32,072 nucleotides of DNA from JAADEM01 sp965371855 (GTDB lineage: Bacteria > Bacteroidota > Bacteroidia > Bacteroidales > Marinilabiliaceae). Location: assembly GCA_965371855.1 (NCBI GenBank), contig CBDUZZ010000056.1, positions 1 through 32,072 of the forward strand, given 5' to 3'. The position numbers were made by a program, and so were the translations under genes. This document shows positions 8,344 to 16,229 of this stretch, piece after piece; positions within the stretch are counted from its first letter, which is position 1, and each line of letters begins with the position of its first letter. The notes beneath the pieces are model-generated. The model made no database searches. It saw only the letters and a list, made by a program, of their open reading frames with translations, and was not told the DNA's origin.

Positions 8344-8350
8344 ATCATTA

Positions 8351-8977
8351 TTGGAAGAAGCTGGATATCATGTAGGGCATTGGCGCAAATGTTGGGGCCC
8401 GGGAGATATTAAAGCAGGAGGGTATTCAGATAAATATCCCGGAGGAAAACAATATCCAAAAGGATTTAAGCAATTTCTGAAAGAAAGGCCGGATAAGACC
8501 CCATTTTGCTTTTGATTAGGATCATCCGATCCGCATAGGCCATATAATGAAGGTAGTGGTAAAGATTCCGGTATAGATATTGATAAAGTCCGGGTTCCTG
8601 ACTTTTATCCAAATGAAGAGGAAATACGTTCTGATATTGCTGATTATTATTTTGAAGTTCAACGATTTGACAGTGACGTAGGTAACGCAATCGGTATGCT
8701 GGAAGAGCTCGGTGAGTTGGAAAATACAATTATTGTAATGACTGGTGACCATGGGATGCCGTTTCCAAGGTGTAAAAGCAACTTGTATGACATGGGTGTA
8801 CGCGTGCCTCTGGCCATCCGGTGGGGAGATAAAGTAAAAGGTAACAGGCGAATAAAAGACTTTATTACACATTTTGATCAAGGACGTTCTTTAAAATACC
8901 AATTGTGTTTATCCTCAGCATTTTGCCAGCAAAAGGAAACATTAATTATCCGGCGTATGTTGCCCCCCCCTAATTAA
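8351..8977 (+). pseudogene. Sulfatase pseudogene (truncated, in-frame stop)
   Basis: One frame from 8351 reads EEAGYHVGHWRKCWGPGD, then PFCF-stop-LGSSDPHRPY, then VPDFYPNEEEIRSDIADYYFEVQRFD and VMTGDHGMPFPRCKSNLYDMG. These are landmarks of type I (S1) sulfatases, closest by eye to the heparan N-sulfatase-like group. The TGA at 8513-8515 sits where the family has Trp (FCFWLGSSDPHRPY). The first hundred or so residues are gone, including the C/S-x-P-x-R site that becomes formylglycine. Near 8875 the text jumps from FITHFD to a GRSL-like segment, suggesting an internal deletion, and the frame ends at 8977 in low-complexity sequence. No activity is expected. Such a gene would have removed sulfate from a glycan, and with the fucosidase-like relic it suggests lost sulfated-glycan use. 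Confidence 0.88.
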
Positions 8978-9112
8978 AGGAGCAAAGTTTCAAAAAATTA
9001 ATATAGAATTGAATTAAAAGACCATTAACACGAAATCAAAAAAACAATAGTAGTATGACACAACCCAATTGGCACTTCGGCTTAGTACAGCAGCCCACTC
9101 TTACAGTACATC

Positions 9113-10702
9113 CTATTTCAATTTAAAAGTAGTTACCACAGCAGCATGATCAGACGGGAACATCACAGGGTGATAATCTACCACTTTTGAATAGAGTGGT
9201 TCCAATTGGTTTCCGATGTAATAGATATAATCGATCCTGTCCCTGACCCCATACCTATCTGACGAATTAGCTGCCTGGGGCGACCAGGTAAAACCGGGGT
9301 CTTTCAAGGGATTAATATTCATCTCGCGGTAACTGTCGCCAAAACCCACATTCAGCATCTCTTTACTCACAGGCCACTCTATTTTATAGCCCAGATGCTG
9401 TCCTTTGGTCTCTTCTGTCCAGTCGAGATGCGAACCGCTGTTGAAATCACCCAACATTACAATAGGTACACTGTTCGCATTTTTCAGGTAGGGCTTAATC
9501 TCTTTAAGTATATGTTTGACTTCCGCATGGCGTGTTTTACCTTCATCGGCAACCAACTCTTCAGAAGTCATCTTGCCTTCTACAATATGTCTGCCGTAAT
9601 CGGGAAGATAGTGAAGCCATGTATCCAGAAACACCAGTTCCTTACCGTTACCGAGATTAAGTTTTGCACCACCGAAATTAAACGGCTGAAAAGCTTTTAT
9701 TGTCTCAGTGATGGGATAACGACTCATGATAGAAAGATTTGAGCTGATAAGATAGAAATAGTACCCGAGAGAATCGGCTATCTCCTCCCCCGACCCATAT
9801 GTCTCTATCAATCCAACAATATCAGCATTGGATGATTTAATAATGTCGATAACCCTTTGTAGTCCCACATTTTCGCCAAAGCGATGTCCACCGTGCCAGA
9901 TGTTCCAAGCCAATATTTTCAGTTGATCTGAGGCTATAGGTACATCCTGTTTCTCGTCAGGTAACAAGGCAGCATATAGTTTGGATACTTCATCTGAAGA
10001 AACCGGTCTGTTCCATATTTTCAATTCATCAATATATCCGTTAAATGCATTCCACTGTCCGAAATTATTCCACTTCTTCAGCTCACTGCCAATAATCACA
10101 AGGTTATCGCTACCCATAGTTTTTAGTCCGGTGATATTATAGATTGCTACGTTACGACCGTCAAGATACATCCAGACCTCTTGTTTTGAGTTATCAAGTG
10201 AGAAAACTATCTGATGCCATTTGCCATCGTTAATACTCTGACGTTCGGCAGTAGGCTTGTATTCAAATACCGATTTACCATCACTCAGCGTAAGCGACCA
10301 TGCACCATTTTCGTACGTGTCAAGTAGCCAGCCCCCCTTCTCCAACTCTTCGATGTTAAGATTTCCCGCAATGGCTGTTCCCATGCGAGCGTTTTTCTTT
10401 GTCTTTATCCAGATCTGAAAAGAGTATGAATCTGAATTGGAATACTCTTTAACAATACCACTCTCAAGTTTCATTCCTGCTCTCATAACTGCATCAGCAG
10501 AGAGGTCTAAAGCATATCCGTTAATACCTTTCACAAATTCCGGTCGCTGAATATCATATAACATACCGGATTCTGATGGTGGAGTGCTCTTTTTTATCTG
10601 CCCGGCAGAAGAGGGTTCAAAATCTAATGTGAATACCGGCTGCTGAGAAAATGCGACCACAACAAGTAATACAAATGTTAATGATAAAACTATTTTTTTC
10701 AT
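9113..10702 (-). CDS. Secreted LamG + EEP phosphodiesterase/phosphatase
   Basis: This 529-residue protein is last in the susC-led run. Residues 1-20 are a signal peptide (cut near AFSQ). Residues 25-245 form a concanavalin-like LamG/Laminin_G_3 jelly roll (SFQIWIKTK, DGKWHQIVFSLD, GYIDELKIWNRP). Residues 260-529 are an endonuclease/exonuclease/phosphatase (EEP) domain with ILAWNIWHGG (N267), GLIET (E300), DTWLHY (D360, H364), LGDFNSG (D419, N421), RIDYIYY (D491) and PSDHAAV (D518, H519), so the metal-dependent active site is complete. EEP enzymes cleave phosphodiesters or phosphomonoesters, including nucleic acids, sphingomyelin and inositol phosphates. The secreted location and the phosphatase neighbours favour a scavenging role. 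The LamG part may bind a glycan or other surface ligand. The exact substrate cannot be read from sequence. Confidence 0.88.
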   Translation of the reverse strand: MKKIVLSLTFVLLVVVAFSQQPVFTLDFEPSSAGQIKKSTPPSESGMLYDIQRPEFVKGINGYALDLSADAVMRAGMKLESGIVKEYSNSDSYSFQIWIKTKKNARMGTAIAGNLNIEELEKGGWLLDTYENGAWSLTLSDGKSVFEYKPTAERQSINDGKWHQIVFSLDNSKQEVWMYLDGRNVAIYNITGLKTMGSDNLVIIGSELKKWNNFGQWNAFNGYIDELKIWNRPVSSDEVSKLYAALLPDEKQDVPIASDQLKILAWNIWHGGHRFGENVGLQRVIDIIKSSNADIVGLIETYGSGEEIADSLGYYFYLISSNLSIMSRYPITETIKAFQPFNFGGAKLNLGNGKELVFLDTWLHYLPDYGRHIVEGKMTSEELVADEGKTRHAEVKHILKEIKPYLKNANSVPIVMLGDFNSGSHLDWTEETKGQHLGYKIEWPVSKEMLNVGFGDSYREMNINPLKDPGFTWSPQAANSSDRYGVRDRIDYIYYIGNQLEPLYSKVVDYHPVMFPSDHAAVVTTFKLK

Positions 10703-10776
10703 CTTTTTAGAATTTAGTAAATGATTAACACAGAGGCACTGAGTGTTTTTTGTTTTTTATTCGTTACTATATTTTA

Positions 10777-10803
10777 CCCACCCCTAACCCCTCAGAGGAG
10801 GGG
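10777..10803 (+). repeat. GC-rich CCCC/GGGG repeat, copy A
   Basis: A short C-rich then G-rich element (CCCCTAACCCCTC ... GAGGAGGGG) that stands out from the AT-rich surroundings. It is related to the elements at 31064-31094 and 31165-31195. It lies in the 174-bp gap between the EEP gene and the gene upstream of it. Positions 10829-10860 next to it also hold short TACTCAATT-type direct repeats. Confidence 0.55.
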
Positions 10804-10876
10804 AATTATAACTTATTCAATAGACAATACTCAATTCATCGATTACTCAATTACTCAGTCCTTCAATCCATCATAT

Positions 10877-13285
10877 TTAAAATACTTTTTCGTATCCTTT
10901 CATCACAAACCGGTACACGCTACCGCCAAAGTCCACAACAAAAAAGCCATTCAGGTATGGAGTAACAGGTGCCAGCACTGGTGCACCGAGGTTGATCTTT
11001 TGAACTACGGAACCATTATTGGGATTGACCCAATAGACAAATCCATCAGATGCACCAAAAACAATATCCCCTTTGACAAACACAGGAGGCGTTTCCACTG
11101 TATGGCTTTCAGGTTTTGAATAGGGCGAACTGTAAACAAGAGCATCGCCCGTCATCACTTTCCACACCTCTTCACCTGAAAGCCGATTGAATGCCACTAC
11201 CCCACTATTTCGCGTTCCCATTATCAGCAAATCATCAATAATCAAAGGTTTAGTTGCCACCAGCAGGCTATACTCTGTTTTGAAATATTTAAGAACATCA
11301 CCGGTATGCACATCCAGCAGGCCTATACCATCTTTTGAAGCAACATAAAGAGTATCGTTATACCATGTAGCAGAACTACTTCTTGAACTGTATCCATTAT
11401 CACCTTTTTTCCAAAGAAGCTTTCCTGTTTTTATATCATGAGCATACAATGCACGCCAGTTTGATGCTGCAATCAGAACATCATCGGCAACAATCATTGT
11501 ATGGGTTGCCCCCTCTCCTCCCCGCCAACTTTCATTTTTCCAGATTGTTTCACCTGTATCCGCATCTAATGCCTGAAGATAGTTCCCAAATCCGGTAAAG
11601 TAAACACCATTATCAATAACACTTCCCGTATTAAATGCACCGAGAGAGTTCTGGCCAAGCTCCTTTTTCCATACAAGCTCACCGCTGTTTGCATCAATAG
11701 CATAGGCAATCCCAAAAATATCAGTGGCAAATATCTTCCCATTGTAGTAACACATAGTATTTTTCACTGAACCTTCGGTTTTGAAATCCCAAAGTTTCAG
11801 ACCTCCATCAACCGAGTAAGCATGTACACCACAACTATTCATGCCAAAATCATCAATGGTTGCCACATACACTTTCCCTTTAACTTCAACAGGTGTAGCC
11901 ATCCAGATGTTACCCTCTGCATTTGTTGTCCACAACAATCTCAAATTATCTGATAACACCTCTTTTGATAATACACCATAGCTTTGCTCCATTGAAACAA
12001 CATCACCGTTATCATACGTTGCTTCAATCAATAGCTTTAACTCTCCACTTTTCCATGAGTTCTCCAAAACTATTTCAGTATCCCAGTTCCAGTCACTATT
12101 CTGAGTTAAAGAGAATGATTTTTGTTCTCCTGCCTCATTGGTCAATATTCCTTTTACAATTTTAGTGTGAGAAATAGAATTATAAGTATTTACTGATATT
12201 ACAAAATTATCAAAATCGTTTAGTAAAATATCCTGCCCTGCAGGGGCAGCAATAGCAAGATGTTTATTCAGAAAACTATATCTTGGCGTAACAGTTACCT
12301 CACCATCACCGGCAACATCATACACCATAAAATTTGAAGGTGAATGATCAATTCCTCCTTTATCCGGGGTTGAAGAACAAACACTGATTACACCGCTATC
12401 ACCATGCTTTTTCAGGAAATTAATGTGCCAGTGACCATATATCCATGCTTTAAGGTTATAGTCATTCAGATTTATCTCTTTTCCGTTTTTTCCTTTATAA
12501 ACAAACTCATCACTAAAAGTCAGCAAATCATGATTAAAAACAACCAGATTCATTGAAGAATCGCTATTTTTCAAATCGTTCACCAGCCAGTTGTACACCT
12601 GCTCTTGCGTGTATGATGGTTTATAATCACCGTTACGCATTGGTGTAACAACAAAATGTGTATTGCCAGCATTAAACGAATAGTAAACAGGGCCAAACAG
12701 ACTTTCGTACAACTGCTCACCGTAATCTCCCTTAACCAAATCATGGTTTCCAATACAATAATATACAGGTACTCCCATCGTTTTTGTTGTAACATCTTTA
12801 GCATGAAACTTCAGCCCCGGCTCATAGCATATATCTCCGGTGTGAACAATGAATCCGATATTGTTCAAAAAAGCATAATCTCTTGTGTTTTCAATCCAAT
12901 CGCCATGTTCATAAGTTTCTGTATCGGCTAGCTGAATGAATCGTGCATTATTGGCTGTACGCTCAAACTTTTTCAGACCAAATTCATAAGATTTCTTATC
13001 CGACTCAACTCTTTGATAAAAGTTACCCGAAGACTCAAATCCTGCAGGCACAGTGATATAGATAAATCTTGTTACTTTAAACCCAGACAATTCAAACTCT
13101 CCGGACTCACCCGTTACCACAACATCTTTTCCATCGGTAACCTTCACATCGGGCATTAATGTCTCCCCTTTGTCATACTTTTCGTTACTATTTGTATCAA
13201 GAAAAACACGACCTCTGTATTGAGCGTTAATCACAACTGATACGCTCAAAAACAATGATATACTTAATAAAATTTTATATTTCAT
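10877..13285 (-). CDS. Metallophosphatase fused to PQQ-like beta-propeller
   Basis: An 802-residue exported protein. Residues 1-21 are a signal peptide; 22-107 are an N-terminal Ig/SdrD-like module (YRGRVFLDTNSNEKYDKGE). Residues 114-300 are a calcineurin-type phosphoesterase with D121, HTGD (D151), GNHD (N180, H181), NHD (H252) and GHWH (H285, H287). The first motif reads D-T-E rather than the usual D-x-H. Residues 305-440 are a beta-rich C-terminal domain of the same family, and from about 445 to the end repeated strands form a PQQ-like propeller (LWDFKTEGSVKN, GELVWKKELGQN, TGETIWKNESW, TGKLLWKKGD, SGEEVWKVMTG). The phosphoesterase part would hydrolyse a phosphomonoester or diester, and the propeller may bind substrate or a partner. 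It sits 79 bp after the glycerophosphodiesterase gene in the same direction. Confidence 0.87.
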   Translation of the reverse strand: MKYKILLSISLFLSVSVVINAQYRGRVFLDTNSNEKYDKGETLMPDVKVTDGKDVVVTGESGEFELSGFKVTRFIYITVPAGFESSGNFYQRVESDKKSYEFGLKKFERTANNARFIQLADTETYEHGDWIENTRDYAFLNNIGFIVHTGDICYEPGLKFHAKDVTTKTMGVPVYYCIGNHDLVKGDYGEQLYESLFGPVYYSFNAGNTHFVVTPMRNGDYKPSYTQEQVYNWLVNDLKNSDSSMNLVVFNHDLLTFSDEFVYKGKNGKEINLNDYNLKAWIYGHWHINFLKKHGDSGVISVCSSTPDKGGIDHSPSNFMVYDVAGDGEVTVTPRYSFLNKHLAIAAPAGQDILLNDFDNFVISVNTYNSISHTKIVKGILTNEAGEQKSFSLTQNSDWNWDTEIVLENSWKSGELKLLIEATYDNGDVVSMEQSYGVLSKEVLSDNLRLLWTTNAEGNIWMATPVEVKGKVYVATIDDFGMNSCGVHAYSVDGGLKLWDFKTEGSVKNTMCYYNGKIFATDIFGIAYAIDANSGELVWKKELGQNSLGAFNTGSVIDNGVYFTGFGNYLQALDADTGETIWKNESWRGGEGATHTMIVADDVLIAASNWRALYAHDIKTGKLLWKKGDNGYSSRSSSATWYNDTLYVASKDGIGLLDVHTGDVLKYFKTEYSLLVATKPLIIDDLLIMGTRNSGVVAFNRLSGEEVWKVMTGDALVYSSPYSKPESHTVETPPVFVKGDIVFGASDGFVYWVNPNNGSVVQKINLGAPVLAPVTPYLNGFFVVDFGGSVYRFVMKGYEKVF

Positions 13286-13302
13286 ATTTCTGTTCTGAAT
13301 TT

Positions 13303-13349
13303 AGTGACGGAGTGACTCTTTTGTTTAAAGAACAAGTCACCCCGTCACT
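13303..13349. repeat. 15-bp inverted repeat between two operon genes
   Basis: AGTGACGGAGTGACT and AGTCACCCCGTCACT pair over 15 bp with one mismatch and a 17-nt loop. The T-run is on the plus-strand side (13350-13358), so it would not terminate the minus-strand operon it interrupts. It more likely is an intergenic repeat or an mRNA-stabilising or processing hairpin. Confidence 0.55.
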
Positions 13350-13364
13350 TTGTTTTTTTAGATT

Positions 13365-14273
13365 CTAAAACTCTCTCAACCCCTTATCAGTAAGATACTG
13401 CAATAGTTCAACCGGATTATCTGTTTGAATTATATTTACACCTTTGTCAATCAAGTGCCCCCAATTGGCATCCGGATCTTTCAGGGCTTTAGCATCGGTA
13501 TATCCGGCACACAAGCTTGCCCAAAGGGTATTTACCCAAACCCTGCTTCCATGGTTACGGATATAATATGATTCAACAAGTATTGAGTCATTTTTGGATA
13601 GTATAATTTCAAAAGCGGCAGGATTGATTTGAGAAATATACTCTTTTATCCTTTCTGAAAATCCTGCGGTATTCCACCCTACAATCGGCATAAATATTAC
13701 AGATTGATTCATAAAAGCAATATCATCTTTCACCTGTCCGGCATCGGCAGAGCCTTTAAAAATAGCAATATTAAGTGTTCCTGTTTCTTTAAGCAGAGGA
13801 TAGATATCTTTCATCAGGCCATACGCCTTATCCAGATTAACCATTATCTTCCCTTTAGAAGTCTGCAATGCCTCTTTCAAAGTTGGGATTCTCTGGTCTG
13901 TAAGGTCAACATCTTTTCCTCCCTGATGGTTTCTAAGGTAGAGCTGTTTCAGTTCATCAAGTGTATGATCAGATATTTTACCCTTTCCGTTTGTAGTTCT
14001 GTCAATAGTTACATCGTGTATTAACACTAACTCTCCATCCTTTGTTTTGCGAACATCCACCTCAACAATATCTACACCCATTTTTATGCAGTTCTCAATA
14101 CCTTTAATCGAATTTTCAGGTGCATGTCGCCAATCTCCTCTGTGTGCAGCAACCAATACGTTTGGGTTTGTTGAGTTGTTGAATTCAGAAATAATCCGCT
14201 CAACACTGTTTTGTGTTTTAACTGTACAGGAAGAGAGAACCAGTAACAGAAAAAGAATTTTTAATAATTTCAT
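13365..14273 (-). CDS. Glycerophosphodiester phosphodiesterase lipoprotein
   Basis: This 302-residue GDPD-family enzyme would split glycerophosphodiesters (for example deacylated phospholipids) into glycerol 3-phosphate and an alcohol. The core is plain: VAAHRGDW (H44, R45), APENS (E53, N54), DIVEVDV (E71, D73) and LIHDVTIDRTTNGKG (H86). The start chosen, MKLLKILFLLLVLSSC, gives a lipoprotein signal with lipid-anchored C16. An in-frame ATG 60 bp upstream would add residues unlike a signal peptide and lies inside a repeat. The mature protein should be tethered to the outer or cytoplasmic membrane facing the periplasm or surface. It is fifth in the susC-led run and is the clearest substrate hint there. 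Confidence 0.93.
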   Translation of the reverse strand: MKLLKILFLLLVLSSCTVKTQNSVERIISEFNNSTNPNVLVAAHRGDWRHAPENSIKGIENCIKMGVDIVEVDVRKTKDGELVLIHDVTIDRTTNGKGKISDHTLDELKQLYLRNHQGGKDVDLTDQRIPTLKEALQTSKGKIMVNLDKAYGLMKDIYPLLKETGTLNIAIFKGSADAGQVKDDIAFMNQSVIFMPIVGWNTAGFSERIKEYISQINPAAFEIILSKNDSILVESYYIRNHGSRVWVNTLWASLCAGYTDAKALKDPDANWGHLIDKGVNIIQTDNPVELLQYLTDKGLREF

Positions 14274-14288
14274 CTGTTTACAATTATA

Positions 14289-14370
14289 ACCACATAAGAC
14301 ACACCTGTCCGTAGCAGGTGGGTAAGAAAACATAAGTCATACCTATGTAAACCTATGTGTTTTATGTGGT
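14289..14370. repeat. Long inverted repeat with nested hairpin
   Basis: The outer arms ACCACATAAGACACA (14289-14303) and TGTGTTTTATGTGGT (14356-14370) pair over 15 bp with one G-T. A smaller hairpin, CACCTG...CAGGTG (14302-14320), lies at the left arm, and ACCTATGT is duplicated at 14341 and 14351. It fills the 142-bp gap between two operon genes and has no clear terminator tail. It is probably a dispersed intergenic element. Confidence 0.5.
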
Positions 14371-14415
14371 ATATTAATAATCTGCTAACAAATATACTCA
14401 AAAAAAGAATAGCTA

Positions 14416-15297
14416 TTAATTCACTGACCAACCATAATCGATATAACTCCATGTAACGTTATTTGATTTGTCGATATCAATTTTTAGATATCCCTCCTGA
14501 GTACCATAATAAGCCCCCGACCACCAACTGGCACTAACAGCTCCGGCTGTAACAAACTGCGTATCCAGCACTTTTATCTCTTCATAAAGATGCATATGCC
14601 CCTGCAAAACCAGTTTTAGATTGTAACCTAAAAAGAGATCCCAAATCTTTTTAAAATCCCTTGTAGTATCTGTACTTGTATAGTTACCGTACAGAGCAGG
14701 ATAGTAAACTGAGAGAAAAGGAACATGGACAACAAGAACAATTGGAGTAGATGACGATGTATTGTATAAGTCTTTTTGCAACCATACTCTCTGTGCATCA
14801 TCAACAAAGGAGTTGGCTGTGTTTAGCACAATAAAATGCCACCCTTTATGATTAAATGAATAGTAACTTTTCACCTCCATATAACTTTCAAACAAACCTT
14901 CATTATAAAGTGCATCACTTGCTGGCACACCGTAAAAACGATCATGATTTCCAAGAGCCGGATAAAATGGAACTTCTGATGATTTGATAACAGAAGAAAA
15001 ATGGCTGTAAAGATCATGAGCAGTTTTTGAATCACCACCCAATACATCAATATCACAGTTATCTCCACCGGTAATAATAAAATCAACCTCTTTAGATTTG
15101 GCTGAATTAATTGCTTTTCTAAAACCATCAAAACAATTATTTTTACCATTATTCAAATGAATATCGGTAAAAAATGCAAACGAAAACTCTCCTTCATTAG
15201 AAGGATTTACCTGTTCAGCATCAACCTGAGTGCAGCTCTGATAAAACACTAATGTGGCAAATAAAACGAAGGCTATTCTTTTTGAAAAAAGACTCAT
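14416..15297 (-). CDS. Calcineurin-like metallophosphoesterase lipoprotein
   Basis: This 293-residue protein has the complete di-metal site of the family: FTDIHL (D45, H47), TGGDN (D79), LGNHDR (N117, H118), VVHVP (H191) and LQGHMH (H234, H236). Residues 1-22 look like a lipoprotein signal ending at C22 (FYQSC), so it should be exported and membrane-anchored. It would hydrolyse a phosphomonoester or diester. Unlike the larger paralogue at 10877-13285 it keeps the canonical D-x-H first motif and has no propeller. It sits between the SusE-position lipoprotein and the glycerophosphodiesterase, 102 bp after the former. The substrate is unknown; neighbours suggest the second step after diester cleavage. 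Confidence 0.9.
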   Translation of the reverse strand: MSLFSKRIAFVLFATLVFYQSCTQVDAEQVNPSNEGEFSFAFFTDIHLNNGKNNCFDGFRKAINSAKSKEVDFIITGGDNCDIDVLGGDSKTAHDLYSHFSSVIKSSEVPFYPALGNHDRFYGVPASDALYNEGLFESYMEVKSYYSFNHKGWHFIVLNTANSFVDDAQRVWLQKDLYNTSSSTPIVLVVHVPFLSVYYPALYGNYTSTDTTRDFKKIWDLFLGYNLKLVLQGHMHLYEEIKVLDTQFVTAGAVSASWWSGAYYGTQEGYLKIDIDKSNNVTWSYIDYGWSVN

Positions 15298-15399
15298 ATC
15301 AATACATTTTTTAGATAAGTGGTTTAAAAAGAATAAGGTATAAAATTAATATTTACACCTTATTCTAACTCTCAAAACAAAACTATGCGAAAAGCATTG

Positions 15400-16194
15400 T
15401 TACTCTTTATAAAATTTAAACGGATATGAAGATCCATAACCTTCAAATGCAGCATCAAAAGTCAATACGAAAGTATTAAGGTCATAGCTGCCTGCCGGAC
15501 CTGCCGTGTATTTCATATCATATCCATATGATGAGAAACTAACATCTTTCAACAGGGTAACAGAACCAACAAATGTTGAAGGATCAGGCTCTCCTAGTTC
15601 AAGTTCTAAAACCATTGGAGCACCTGAATCATCCCAAAAGTTAGTAGTTAAAGTAACATGATTACAATCTATTTTCACAGCAGTAACAGTTGATGGACTA
15701 TAACTCGGATATGTTACATCAAGACATTTGACATCATCGCCAGACCAGAAATTAGCAAGACAACTGATATCCGGCATATTCGGGTCTTGTTGAATATCTA
15801 CCGTCCATTCAGCTGATGTGCCGGAAGCCGCTGTTACTAAGTATTTCATAGGCTTAGAAAAATCAGCAAATGTGCCAAACTTAGGAGCACCTTCTAAAGG
15901 AGTTATTGTACAGCCTGCTTCAAGCTTTACATTAATCCATATATCTTCCATCGACATAAAAGTTGCAACCCATACAGTAACTGTATGATTCACATCATCA
16001 ATATCCTCTTTTGAAAGATCAAACCCACTAAACAAACCTGTAGTGCTCATCACACCGACTTTAACGTCAATTATATTTGGCTCATCAGGTACTACTTCCA
16101 CCTCAATATCAACAGGCTTCATACATCCTGTCATAAATATGATGGCCAAAAAACTTATTAATGAAAAATATTTCATATATCTAATTTTATTCAT
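15400..16194 (-). CDS. SusE/F-position surface lipoprotein
   Basis: This 264-residue protein has a lipoprotein signal (FLAIIFMTGC, lipid on C24) and then beta-rich sequence. Residues 45-135 look like an Ig-like domain ending GTFADFSKPMKYLVTAASG ... AEWTVDI, a pattern seen in DUF5018-type lipoproteins of such loci. The C-terminal half (140-264) has no motif I recognise. It follows susD by 35 bp, the usual place for SusE/SusF-like glycan- or ligand-binding lipoproteins, so a surface binding role is likely. The start could instead be the Met at residue 7; both give a workable signal. It carries no catalytic signature, so the enzymes of the operon must lie downstream. Confidence 0.75.
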   Translation of the reverse strand: MNKIRYMKYFSLISFLAIIFMTGCMKPVDIEVEVVPDEPNIIDVKVGVMSTTGLFSGFDLSKEDIDDVNHTVTVWVATFMSMEDIWINVKLEAGCTITPLEGAPKFGTFADFSKPMKYLVTAASGTSAEWTVDIQQDPNMPDISCLANFWSGDDVKCLDVTYPSYSPSTVTAVKIDCNHVTLTTNFWDDSGAPMVLELELGEPDPSTFVGSVTLLKDVSFSSYGYDMKYTAGPAGSYDLNTFVLTFDAAFEGYGSSYPFKFYKE

Positions 16195-16229
16195 AATTAT
16201 TAAATTAATTATCTAACATCAAATTATAA

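Noticed and set aside
8513..8515. In-frame TGA in the sulfatase relic as a selenocysteine or recoded codon
   Set aside because: The family has Trp at this site, no SECIS-like element is evident, and the gene lacks its N-terminal half and catalytic site, so a nonsense mutation is simpler.
10721..11119. Plus-strand open frame of 132 codons
   Set aside because: It lies partly over the GC-rich repeat and antisense to the end of the metallophosphatase-propeller gene; its translation has no protein-like pattern.
13303..13358. Hairpin plus T-run as a terminator of the phosphoesterase operon
   Set aside because: The T-run is on the plus strand, while every gene here is on the minus strand.
14274..14333. 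Upstream ATG for the glycerophosphodiesterase
   Set aside because: The added residues are encoded by an inverted repeat and would bury a good lipoprotein signal.
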